Source of the DNA: Thermohalobaculum sp951813525
Lineage (GTDB): Bacteria > Pseudomonadota > Alphaproteobacteria > Rhodobacterales > Rhodobacteraceae
DNA length: 64,000 bases
Direction: 5' to 3'
NCBI GenBank assembly: GCA_951813525.2
Contig: CATOTJ020000002.1
Location: 682,001 to 746,000 of the forward strand
In this document: positions 8,891 through 16,492 of the stretch, piece by piece
Layout: each line of letters begins with the position of its first letter
How positions within the stretch are numbered: position 1 is the stretch's first letter
Notes under the pieces: model-generated
The model's database searches: none
The model's input: the letters and a program-made list of their open reading frames with translations, nothing else
Told to the model about the DNA's origin: nothing
Program-made: the position numbers and the translations under genes

Positions 8891-10066
8891 ATGAGCGGAC
8901 CGCTCGCTGGCGTAAAAGTCATCGAATTGGCACATGTCATGGCCGGACCCGTCGCGGGTCTGATGCTCGCCGATATGGGCGCCGACGTGATCAAGGTCGA
9001 ACGCCCGACCGGCGACGACACGCGCCACTCGGCGCCGTTCATCGGGGACGAAGCCGCCAGCTATATGATGATGAACCGCAACAAGCGCGGGATCGTCATG
9101 GATCTGAAGGATCCCCAACAGGTCGCGGCACTGCGCGAAATAATCCGCACGGCGGATGTCGTTTTGGAGAATTACCGCAAAGGCACCATGGAAAAACTGG
9201 GCCTGGGATACGAGGCGCTGAAGGCCGACAATCCCGGCCTGATCTACGGCTCGATTTCCGGCTTTGGGCGGACCGGCCCCTATGCCGACCGCGCCGGGTT
9301 CGATTTGATTGCACAGGGCATGTCCGGCCTGATGGCCGTCACCGGCGAAGGCCCGGGCCGCCCGCCCTGCAAGGTCGGACCGCCGGTCAGCGACATCACC
9401 GCCGGAATTCTGCTGGCGATGGGCGTCTCTGCCGCGCTGGCCCATCGGCGCGAAACCGGACAGGGCCAGATGGTCGAAACCTCGTTGTTCGAGGCTGCGA
9501 TTACCCACACTTACTGGCAATCTGCCATCGCCTTTGCCACCGGCGACGATCCACAGCCGATGGGGTCGGCCCATCCGCTGAACGCACCCTATCAGGCCAT
9601 TCAGACGGCGGATGGCTACATCAATATCGGGGCAGCGAACCAGTCGAACTGGCTGCGCCTGACCGCGTTAATCGGCGCCGAGCACCTGGCCGAGGATCCG
9701 AGGTTTCAGATGAACACCGGCAGGATGACCAACCGGTTGGAGTTGGAGGCCGAACTGAACGCGATCTTCTCGACCCGCAGCTCCGCCGAATGGCTGGCGC
9801 TGCTCGAGGAAGGCGGCTTTCCCGCGGGTCCGGTCCTGTCGATCCGTCAGATGCAGGCCGATACGCAGGCCATTGCGCGCGATATGGTCCCCGAAACACA
9901 CCACACGACGGTCGGCGAGGTGCAAACCATTGGCTTGCCGGTGAAGTTTTCGGAAACACCGGGGGGTGTCCGCGGCCCGGCGCCGACGCTGGGCCAGCAT
10001 ACCGATGCGGTGCTGGCCGAATACGGGCTTGGTGCGCCGGGGAAGGACAAGGGCGAGATGCCCTGA
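8891..10066 (+). CDS. family III CoA transferase (CaiB/BaiF)
   Basis: A 391-residue CoA transferase of the formyl-CoA transferase class, which moves CoA between carboxylic acids through an aspartyl-CoA anhydride. The N-terminal GVKVIELAHVMAGPVAGLMLADMGADVIKVE is the family signature region (split here as the nucleotide-fold start), and VSDITAGILLAMG contains the probable catalytic Asp at residue 168. GFDLIAQGMSGLMAVTGE is also typical. It lies 69 bases after the crotonase gene and one base before the racemase-like gene, in the same direction. The four genes 7611-10835 probably form one acyl-CoA operon for an unidentified acid. Confidence 0.92.
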   Translation: MSGPLAGVKVIELAHVMAGPVAGLMLADMGADVIKVERPTGDDTRHSAPFIGDEAASYMMMNRNKRGIVMDLKDPQQVAALREIIRTADVVLENYRKGTMEKLGLGYEALKADNPGLIYGSISGFGRTGPYADRAGFDLIAQGMSGLMAVTGEGPGRPPCKVGPPVSDITAGILLAMGVSAALAHRRETGQGQMVETSLFEAAITHTYWQSAIAFATGDDPQPMGSAHPLNAPYQAIQTADGYINIGAANQSNWLRLTALIGAEHLAEDPRFQMNTGRMTNRLELEAELNAIFSTRSSAEWLALLEEGGFPAGPVLSIRQMQADTQAIARDMVPETHHTTVGEVQTIGLPVKFSETPGGVRGPAPTLGQHTDAVLAEYGLGAPGKDKGEMP

Positions 10067-10067
10067 A

Positions 10068-10835
10068 ATGCCGCTCCGCATCAACGCGCTGCCCTATGCC
10101 ACTGATCGCGGGTTCGGGACCCGCGGCCGGATCGGCCTGATTGCCCAGGCGGGCGATGCCACGATCGAGCATGACTTTAAGGCCGTGCTGTCCCATGTCC
10201 GGGATGTCGAGCTTTATACCAGCCGCTGGCCGGGCAGCGGCAAGGCCAGTCACGCCGATGCACGGGCGCTGGCTACCGAAATCGGTCCGGTCGTCCAGAT
10301 GATCCTGCCGGGCGAGCGGCTGGATGTCATTGCGCTGGCCTGCGGCACGACCGAGCTTTCGGTTGGCGAAGACGGCCTGGGAATGCTGCTGCAACGCGCG
10401 CGCCCTGGCGTTGCCATCACAACACCGATTGCGGCGATCCGCGCCGCCCTCAGGGCTTGCGGGCTGAGCCAGATCGGCGTTCTGACACCGTTTCGCGCGG
10501 CCTTCAATGTGCAGATCGAACGGGAACTTGCAGCGACGGGGATCACGGTATCGGTTTTCGGATCGTTCGACGAACACCGCGACGGCGTGATCTCCTCGAT
10601 CACCGAAGATGCGATCCGCCACAATGTGCTGGCGTTGTCAGAAACCGCCCGCATGGACGGGTTCCTGATTATCGGCACCCAACTTCGCGCGATGGCCTCT
10701 ATCGCCCAGCTAGAGCGCGAAATGGGAATTCCCGTGATTGCCGCGGGACACGCCCTGATCTGGCATTGCCTGCGCACAATCGGCATCAAGGACCCGATCA
10801 AAGGGCACGGGCTGCTCTATGGTCTGCTGGGATAG
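10068..10835 (+). CDS. Asp/Glu racemase-superfamily protein related to maleate isomerase and arylmalonate decarboxylase
   Basis: A 255-residue protein with the two-domain Asp/Glu racemase fold. RGRIGLIAQAGDATIEHDF opens it and DVIALACGTTELSVG carries the first catalytic Cys, at residue 92. The second half has MDGFLIIGTQLRAMASI; at the place where maleate isomerase and hydantoin racemase have the second Cys, this protein has Gly203. That leaves a single catalytic Cys, the opposite arrangement from arylmalonate decarboxylase, which keeps only the second one. It follows the CoA transferase stop by one base, so it is surely co-translated. The reaction is uncertain: an isomerase is less likely than a one-cysteine decarboxylase-like or degenerate enzyme. 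Confidence 0.75.
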   Translation: MPLRINALPYATDRGFGTRGRIGLIAQAGDATIEHDFKAVLSHVRDVELYTSRWPGSGKASHADARALATEIGPVVQMILPGERLDVIALACGTTELSVGEDGLGMLLQRARPGVAITTPIAAIRAALRACGLSQIGVLTPFRAAFNVQIERELAATGITVSVFGSFDEHRDGVISSITEDAIRHNVLALSETARMDGFLIIGTQLRAMASIAQLEREMGIPVIAAGHALIWHCLRTIGIKDPIKGHGLLYGLLG

Positions 10836-10848
10836 CCCGCCAACCGCC

Positions 10849-11781
10849 CTACAGCACCGTCACCCGGTACCCGGCCCGCGGAAAATGCACACAGACATCC
10901 CCGGCCCGTGGATCGGTGCGCAGAACGGCAACGCTGTCACGGTCGGCAAACCTGATTGTGCCATCAACCGCCTGTTCACCGCCATCGACATCCGGGACGA
11001 CGCTGACAGCCATTCCCGGTTCTAACCCTTGCGGGTCCTGCGGATCGCTGCCCTCGGGCGTGGCGATTGCGGTCGCCTTCGCAATCGCGATCGCCTCCTC
11101 GGCGCTCATCGGACTGCTTGATCCTGACCCCAGGGTCTCCATCCGGTTCTCCCACGCGGTCACGTTCTCGAACTGGGCCAAGAACATCGGACCATCCGCC
11201 CAACGTCCTCGAATGAACCAGACCACATGCCAGGCCAGCACATCGGGCAGACCGGGACGATCCCCCAACATGAACTGCCGCCCCGTCGCCAGGCGTTGAT
11301 CCATCCAACCGAAATGCGCCCGGATCTGCGCGGCAAGATGCGGCAGGTCCGCATTCGCCGCCTTCAACCCGGCGGCCCAATCGGGCCCCAGATACAGCCG
11401 GCCGCGATCTTGTGCAAAATCAGCGGGCAGGGCATCGCCCGCGGAACCCAGGATCACCTTGACGGTCAGCGCAAACAGTTCCCCGTCGGTCCACCGGCTG
11501 ACGCCCCAGGCCATGCCATCGGCGCCGCCAGGGAAGAAACTGCGTTCGGGGTGACGCCGGTCAATCTCGCGCAGGATGCACTGGCTGTCACAAAAGATAT
11601 CGGCACCGATCTGCATAACCGGCGTGCGCCGGTACCCGCCGGTCAGACACACCAGATCGGGCTTGGGAGGGATCCGAGGGATCTCGACATCGCGCCAGGC
11701 CAGGTCCTTGATGCCAAAGCCCTTTCGAACCTTCTCGGCGACGGGGCTGGCAGGATAATTGTGCAGGATGATCTCAGACAT
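10849..11781 (-). CDS. glutathione S-transferase family protein with extra C-terminal domain
   Basis: A 310-residue protein. The first 80 residues are a thioredoxin-fold GST N-domain (IILHNYPASPVAEKVRKGFG, then GGYRRTPVMQIGADIFCDSQ, the cis-proline and glutathione-binding stretch), followed by the all-helical C-domain (about 95-200). The last 80 residues, with GSDPQDPQGLEPGMAVSVVP and VCVHFPRAGYRVTVL, form an added beta-rich segment not found in classical GSTs. The start codon shares one base with the stop of the K+ channel gene upstream, so the two are coupled. The substrate is unknown. Confidence 0.85.
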   Translation of the reverse strand: MSEIILHNYPASPVAEKVRKGFGIKDLAWRDVEIPRIPPKPDLVCLTGGYRRTPVMQIGADIFCDSQCILREIDRRHPERSFFPGGADGMAWGVSRWTDGELFALTVKVILGSAGDALPADFAQDRGRLYLGPDWAAGLKAANADLPHLAAQIRAHFGWMDQRLATGRQFMLGDRPGLPDVLAWHVVWFIRGRWADGPMFLAQFENVTAWENRMETLGSGSSSPMSAEEAIAIAKATAIATPEGSDPQDPQGLEPGMAVSVVPDVDGGEQAVDGTIRFADRDSVAVLRTDPRAGDVCVHFPRAGYRVTVL

Positions 11782-12626
11782 CAGGGCGGGTCCTTTCCGC
11801 GGGAGTCATTTTCGGGGGGATCTTTATCAGGCGGGTCAGATGGCGGCGCAGCATCCTCTGTCTCGACGCTTTCCGTAATGGCGGCTGCCTCGCCATCTGC
11901 CAACTCCGCTGGATCGGGCTGGCGGGTCAAAGCTGTTGCAACCAATCCGGTGGGAACAGCGACGATGCCCAATCCGATGAACAGCACAATGGCCGTGAAA
12001 AGCTTACCCCCCGATGTGACGGGATAGACATCGCCATACCCCACCGTCGTCAGTGTTGCGACGGCCCACCACAGGGAATGCGGGATTGATGAGAATGCGT
12101 CCGGCTGGCTGTCATGTTCGAAGAAATAGATCCCAGCGGCGCAGAGATACAGCACCAGTATCGACAGGATCAGGAACAGGATCAGCTCGTCGCGCACATC
12201 GTGAAAGGCAACGCGCAGCCGGTCCATCGCCTTGGCATAGCGCATCAGCTTTAAAAGCCGCAGCAGCCGCAGCATTCGGAAAATCCGCAGCGATCGAAGA
12301 TCGGTCCCGGCCAGGATCAGAGATGGCAGGATCGCGGCCAGGTCAATCAACCCCCAGAAACTGAAGATGTACCCAACCGGCCGTGGCGCGGACCAAACCC
12401 GCAGAACATATTCCACGGTAAAAACCGCCAGGATGATCTGCTCTTCCACATGCAGGAAATGGCGCAGCCACTCCGGCAGATCAGGCATTGTCTCGACGGT
12501 CAGCGACACGATCGAGATGATGATCAATCCCTGCAGAACAAACGCAACCGACCGGCCCAGAACGGGGTCATGCCCGTCCAGTGCCGCTGCAACCCGCTCG
12601 CGCGTTGTCAGCTTCTCCTCGCTCAC
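11781..12626 (-). CDS. voltage-gated-type K+ channel, six transmembrane segments
   Basis: A 281-residue ion channel in the inner membrane. Six hydrophobic segments are visible between residues 28 and 235. The fourth contains the repeated arginines of a voltage sensor (LRSLRIFRMLRLLRLLKLMRY), and the pore loop ATLTTVGYGDVYPVT holds the potassium selectivity filter. The C-terminal tail is acidic and proline-rich (PPSDPPDKDPPENDSRG) and is probably disordered. It sits one base after the NTF2-like gene and overlaps the GST gene by one base, so genes 14988 to 10849 read as a single minus-strand operon, although a functional link to agmatinase and cytochrome b561 is not clear. Confidence 0.9.
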   Translation of the reverse strand: MSEEKLTTRERVAAALDGHDPVLGRSVAFVLQGLIIISIVSLTVETMPDLPEWLRHFLHVEEQIILAVFTVEYVLRVWSAPRPVGYIFSFWGLIDLAAILPSLILAGTDLRSLRIFRMLRLLRLLKLMRYAKAMDRLRVAFHDVRDELILFLILSILVLYLCAAGIYFFEHDSQPDAFSSIPHSLWWAVATLTTVGYGDVYPVTSGGKLFTAIVLFIGLGIVAVPTGLVATALTRQPDPAELADGEAAAITESVETEDAAPPSDPPDKDPPENDSRGKDPP

Positions 12627-12627
12627 G

Positions 12628-13035
12628 CTACATCCCCACCTCGGTCAGATATCGCCAGACTAACCGCTCGCCCCTCTCGAACAAGACTGTCGAGCGGCGC
12701 CTGTTCTCGGGCGCAGAGTTTCGCGCACCGGTTTGAAATTCAACGTATTGAAACAGGATCAGCCCGGGCCAGGCCGCAAGCAGGCGCGGCTCTTCTATGG
12801 TAATTTGAAAGTCCGGATTGCCGGCGCGTGCCGATTGGATCGGGTGCAACAGATCCGCCCGCGACAGGACCTGACCGGATGGTTGGACGTTCTCAAAATC
12901 CAGGTGCAGCGCACCGGAAAATTCATCGTCGAACCGGCCCGGGTCGATATCGCCCCGGAACCAGCCCGCGATAAAGTCATGCAGTCTGACCACTTCGTCC
13001 CGCGCCAGTGCGCTTGCCTGAACATCCGATATCAT
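12628..13035 (-). CDS. NTF2-like (SnoaL/DUF4440-type) small protein
   Basis: A 135-residue protein with the look of a cone-shaped NTF2 fold: an N-terminal helix (DEVVRLHDFIAGWFRG), a mid-region helix (SRADLLHPIQSARAGNPDFQI) and C-terminal strands (GLILFQYVEFQTGARNSAPENRRRSTVLFER, read in parts). I recognise the fold only weakly and cannot give a function. The ATG at 13035 shares one base with the stop of the cytochrome b561 gene (TGATG); the frame could also start at GTG 13044, but coupling makes the ATG better. Confidence 0.65.
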   Translation of the reverse strand: MISDVQASALARDEVVRLHDFIAGWFRGDIDPGRFDDEFSGALHLDFENVQPSGQVLSRADLLHPIQSARAGNPDFQITIEEPRLLAAWPGLILFQYVEFQTGARNSAPENRRRSTVLFERGERLVWRYLTEVGM

Positions 13036-13574
13036 CACAACCACCTGTGCAGCACTTTGGGCGCCATGATCCGCAGCGCATTGTCTTTCAGGCCCAGATG
13101 CCGCCAGACGTGAAAGACAATGTGCAACAGGATCAGCGCTATCGTCACGTTGAAGACCAGCTCATGGATTTCCTCCATCGTATCGTGCAACCCCGCGGTG
13201 CCCCAGCCTGCCGGGTTCAGCGGCACAACGCCAAATCCCAATACGGGATAGTCAGATGACAGCCCGGCCAGCCCGCCGGAAATCACCGTCAGCGGCACCA
13301 GCCAATAAAGCCCGGTATTAACGACCCGGTGCGCGCGCTTGCCCCAGCCAGGCAGTTTCGGACCGGGCCGCCCCAGCGGTCCGCCGCGAAAATAGATGAT
13401 CGACCAGATCAGCGCGACCAGCCCCAGCAGCATGCCCATCCCGGCATGGGTTGAAAGCTGGCCCGAGCGCGCGGCGCCGCCGCCATCCGATACCTCCGGC
13501 TCGACGAAGAAAAAATACAGCATCAGGCCAAAGGCCACCCAATGCAGCCATTTCACCAACACACGCTTGGTCAT
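13035..13574 (-). CDS. cytochrome b561
   Basis: A 179-residue integral membrane di-haem cytochrome. Four hydrophobic segments are seen, with histidines placed in pairs for haem ligation: KWLHWVAFGLM in helix 1, LSTHAGMGMLLG in helix 2, HDTMEEIHELVFNV and LLHIVFHVWRHLG in the last two. Prokaryotic b561 proteins pass electrons between quinol and periplasmic partners or superoxide. The ATG at 13574 overlaps the stop of the preceding exported protein by four bases (ATGA); the open frame runs on upstream without any resemblance to the family. Cotranscription with that exported protein suggests that the two may act together at the membrane. Confidence 0.88.
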   Translation of the reverse strand: MTKRVLVKWLHWVAFGLMLYFFFVEPEVSDGGGAARSGQLSTHAGMGMLLGLVALIWSIIYFRGGPLGRPGPKLPGWGKRAHRVVNTGLYWLVPLTVISGGLAGLSSDYPVLGFGVVPLNPAGWGTAGLHDTMEEIHELVFNVTIALILLHIVFHVWRHLGLKDNALRIMAPKVLHRWL

Positions 13575-14038
13575 CGGCAGGTCTCCGCCAGGTTTTTGAT
13601 TGCGGCAACAACCTCGTCGAATGAGGCGTCTCTGTGGATTCTGAGATCCAGGCTCGCGCTTGATACCGGCGAGCCTGCCGGGTCGGCATGGGTCTTCAAA
13701 AACGCCTCGTCGCCGCCACGCGCGGTAAAATGAACCCCGCCAAATATCGATTCTTCGATTGTTTCGGGATCGATCGCACCTAATGGAATCGCAACGGTGT
13801 ACCGCTCGTACAACTTTCTGCGATTCCACTCTGTTTCGCGATAGTGCAGCCGCATGGCACATCGTTCCTTTTCTTCGATGTGCCAAATCAGAGTGCGAAG
13901 CCCGGCGGTGCGAAATTTCACATTGGCCGCATCGATCAAGATCTGCGCATCCCTTCGATAATTATCAGCAAGTCCCGGGCCCGCAACAGCGATCAGCGCG
14001 GCCGACAGAACACAGGAAAATCGAAAGGCCGCAGTCAT
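13571..14038 (-). CDS. exported protein of unknown function
   Basis: A 155-residue protein with a clear signal peptide (FRFSCVLSAALIAVAGPGLA, cleaved after GLA). The mature part has two cysteines (CAMRLHYRE and the last-but-one residue in ETCR) and no motif that I recognise. Its start shares one base with the agmatinase stop (TAATG), and its stop overlaps the cytochrome b561 start. It is therefore the periplasmic companion of a b561 cytochrome in an operon; similar exported small proteins are often paired with b561, but this is inference. Confidence 0.7.
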   Translation of the reverse strand: MTAAFRFSCVLSAALIAVAGPGLADNYRRDAQILIDAANVKFRTAGLRTLIWHIEEKERCAMRLHYRETEWNRRKLYERYTVAIPLGAIDPETIEESIFGGVHFTARGGDEAFLKTHADPAGSPVSSASLDLRIHRDASFDEVVAAIKNLAETCR

Positions 14039-14988
14039 TAACGCCCCGCCATAACGCACAGCAGCTCGAACATCATCGTCGCCCCGGCCAGCGACGTGAT
14101 GTCCGCAACATCGAATGGCGGCGATACCTCGACCATATCGGCGCCTGCAATCGACAGGCCCTCCAGCCTGCGAACCATACCCTGCGCCTCGCGCATCGTC
14201 AGGCCGCCCGCTTCCGGCGTGCCGGTGCCGGGCGCAATCGCCGGATCCAGGCTGTCGATATCGAAGGACACATAAACCGGGTCGGCACCCACGATCTCCT
14301 TGGCCTCGTCGATACAAGCCTGCCAGCCGCGTTCCTCGACCTCCTCGATCATCATTACGCGCATGCCGCTGTCGAAGCTGAACTTCCACATATCGGGCTG
14401 ATACAGCGGGCCGCGAATACCGATCTGCACGACCCGTTTGGGGTCCAGCAGCCCTTCATCCACAGCCACCTTGAACGGCGCCCCATGGTGAAAGCGCGAG
14501 CCGCCATAATTGTCGCCTGTGTCGCAATGGGCATCAATGTGCACCATGCCAAGCGGGCCGTCCTTGGCAATCGCGCGCAGGATCGGCAGGCTGACCGAAT
14601 GGTCGCCGCCGCAGGTCAGCGGCCTGATCCCGGCGCCATGGGCGCGCGAAAAGAAGTCTTCGATCTCGCGGTGCGCCCCTTCCAACTCATAAGGCTTGCG
14701 AATCCAGGCATCGCCGATATCGGCGACCTTCGCGGCGGTGAATGGGTTGATCCCGGTCGCCTGGTTCACCCGGCGCATCATCGACGACAGGTTGCGCACT
14801 TCGCGCGGGCCGTGGCGCGGCCCGGGCCTGTTGGTGACGCCGCCGTCAAAGGGAACACCGCAAACGCCGATCTGCGGCGGGTCCGCTTCAAAGTCCTCGA
14901 CATAACGTGCGCGAAAAAAGGATGCGAGCCCGGTGAACCGCGGCCTCTGCATCGGGTCGTCAAAGGACAGGGTTTCTTCTTCTGACAT
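14038..14988 (-). CDS. speB: agmatinase / ureohydrolase of the arginase family
   Basis: A 316-residue manganese ureohydrolase. All metal-binding motifs are intact: CGGDHSVSLP, VHIDAHCDTG and SFDIDSLDPA. The N-terminal GVPFDGGVTNRPGPRHGPREVR and the STAV-like patterns place it nearest agmatinase, which makes putrescine and urea from agmatine; guanidinobutyrase or guanidinopropionase cannot be excluded by eye. The ATG at 14988 is preferred to one ten codons upstream because AAGGAG lies seven bases before it. It appears to be the first gene of the minus-strand run down to 10849. A second, divergent arginase-fold gene lies at 61802. Confidence 0.85.
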   Translation of the reverse strand: MSEEETLSFDDPMQRPRFTGLASFFRARYVEDFEADPPQIGVCGVPFDGGVTNRPGPRHGPREVRNLSSMMRRVNQATGINPFTAAKVADIGDAWIRKPYELEGAHREIEDFFSRAHGAGIRPLTCGGDHSVSLPILRAIAKDGPLGMVHIDAHCDTGDNYGGSRFHHGAPFKVAVDEGLLDPKRVVQIGIRGPLYQPDMWKFSFDSGMRVMMIEEVEERGWQACIDEAKEIVGADPVYVSFDIDSLDPAIAPGTGTPEAGGLTMREAQGMVRRLEGLSIAGADMVEVSPPFDVADITSLAGATMMFELLCVMAGR

Positions 14989-15188
14989 TGGCGTTCTCCT
15001 TTTTCGCGCAGCGATCATGGCGCCAATTGCCGGTCAATGACAACGCCTTAGGTGCCGTGCCCGCCGGTCATGCACGAAACGCAACGCGCCTTTGCATGGC
15101 TGGGTGTTGTACCGGCGCGGTTGCGGCATATTTTGCAGTGCAGCAATTCACTGAAATCGACCCCAACAGGCCCGCAAGGAGACCGATC

Positions 15189-15428
15189 ATGGCGATGACC
15201 ACCTTTGACAACCACACCGCAGCAACCGCCGAACAGGACACATTCTGGATGCGTCTGCAGGACGTTGTCGGAAATTGGATGGTGCGGATTGGCAATATGT
15301 CCGCTGGAGCTCAGGCCGCTCGCCATGCCGGCTATCTTGCCAGCCTGACGGACGAGCAACTGGCACAGCGTGGACTGACCCGCGATCAGATCGTCGCCTT
15401 TGCCTTCCGCAACCTGACGACGCGCTAA
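15189..15428 (+). CDS. DUF1127 protein
   Basis: A 79-residue protein ending in the DUF1127 motif (YLASLTDEQLAQRGLTRDQIVAFAFR), a short helical arginine-containing domain found in many alphaproteobacterial small proteins. In relatives these are linked to RNA-related regulation and phosphate or carbon responses. AAGGAG lies ahead of the ATG. It is monocistronic, divergent from agmatinase, and is followed by a strong hairpin at 15472-15496. Confidence 0.85.
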   Translation: MAMTTFDNHTAATAEQDTFWMRLQDVVGNWMVRIGNMSAGAQAARHAGYLASLTDEQLAQRGLTRDQIVAFAFRNLTTR

Positions 15429-15471
15429 GCAGCGCCGGGCCACCGGCCCCGACGCCGCCACCGCTGAACGC

Positions 15472-15496
15472 GGAAAAGGGGAGGCCCCCCTTTTCC
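15472..15496 (+). terminator. rho-independent type hairpin after the DUF1127 gene
   Basis: GGAAAAGGGG at 15472-15481 pairs perfectly with CCCCTTTTCC at 15487-15496, leaving a five-base loop. The stem carries its own T run in the 3' arm, and because of its symmetry it could serve both the DUF1127 gene and the convergent peptidase gene. Confidence 0.7.
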
Positions 15497-15525
15497 CCGG
15501 TCGACTCACCAGATCTGGTGAGCGA

Positions 15526-16332
15526 TCAGAACGAATGGCCGGATGTCGCCGCTTCCAGGGCCTTTTTGGTCTTTGGCCCGACAACACCGTCAACCGTCAG
15601 GCCTGCCTGGCGCTGAAACTCCATCACGGCAGCGCGCGTCTCGCGCCCGAAAACCCCATCGGCCGTGATATCCAGGACAACGGCAAAGTTCAGCCGGTGC
15701 TGAAGCTCTTCGACCTCCGGTCCCCGGTCGCCCAATGTCACCAGGCTGCTTTCGACGCGCGCTGGCTGGGCGCCGAACTCACCCGCCACGGCCCACTCGC
15801 GGATCAACTGGTCCGATGCTTCGAAATGCATCGCATCTTCGGTGCGGAAGGCCGCGCCCCAGAACCATTTGTGCTTGTTGAAAATCGGGAAGATATCGAA
15901 CAGCCCGGTTTGCGTTTTGTTGTTGCCGCGCTTGTCCAGCTTGCCTTCCAGCTTGATATCGATGGCGCTGCCCCAGGAATGGTTTGAAATCGCGGTGCTC
16001 GATCCACGCACATTGCGGCAGCACAGCATCCCGGCGCTGCTCATGGCGTCGTACACCTCGCGATGATCGGTTTTTATCTCGGCCATGATGGCGCGCACAG
16101 AGGCAAGCGCAACCTTCATGCCGGTCGCCCGAAACGGGCCGATGCTTTCGGTCGCCATCAACGCGGCGATCCGCGCATTCGTCGGATTTTGGCAGGACTG
16201 GTTATAGCTGCCCCGCGGGCTGCCAATCAGCGACAGCATCGTCGTATTGCGGGCACCGCGAAGGTTGCCGTTCAGAGTGCGCCGATTAACACCAAGCGCA
16301 TCGAAGGACACCAAAGTTGAAGGCGAAGCCAT
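15526..16332 (-). CDS. M15-type D,D-carboxypeptidase with C-terminal peptidoglycan-binding domain
   Basis: A 268-residue protein. Residues about 60-190 resemble the VanY/M15 zinc peptidase fold; STAISNHSWGSAIDIKLEGK supplies the His and Asp ligands and TEDAMHFEASDQL the last His. Residues about 205-265 are a PG_binding_1 domain (LGDRGPEVEELQHRLNF, DGVFGRETRAAVMEFQ, DGVVGPKTKKAL). No signal peptide is seen, so it may be released by lysis or belong to a phage or gene-transfer-agent-like system; that is inference. It is a single gene on the minus strand, with about 160 bases before the divergent dnaE. Confidence 0.85.
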   Translation of the reverse strand: MASPSTLVSFDALGVNRRTLNGNLRGARNTTMLSLIGSPRGSYNQSCQNPTNARIAALMATESIGPFRATGMKVALASVRAIMAEIKTDHREVYDAMSSAGMLCCRNVRGSSTAISNHSWGSAIDIKLEGKLDKRGNNKTQTGLFDIFPIFNKHKWFWGAAFRTEDAMHFEASDQLIREWAVAGEFGAQPARVESSLVTLGDRGPEVEELQHRLNFAVVLDITADGVFGRETRAAVMEFQRQAGLTVDGVVGPKTKKALEAATSGHSF

Positions 16333-16492
16333 TTTTCTCTCCTGTCGACTGAATTTTTACGTCGCGTAAGGGTACGGACGCCACGGCGGCACTGATGTGG
16401 GAAATCGCACATCCCGCCCGCGCGGCATCGCGTCCGCGGAATGATGCGCCATCACGCTTTGCGCCGGGCCCAAACCCAAATAGCATCGCCGG

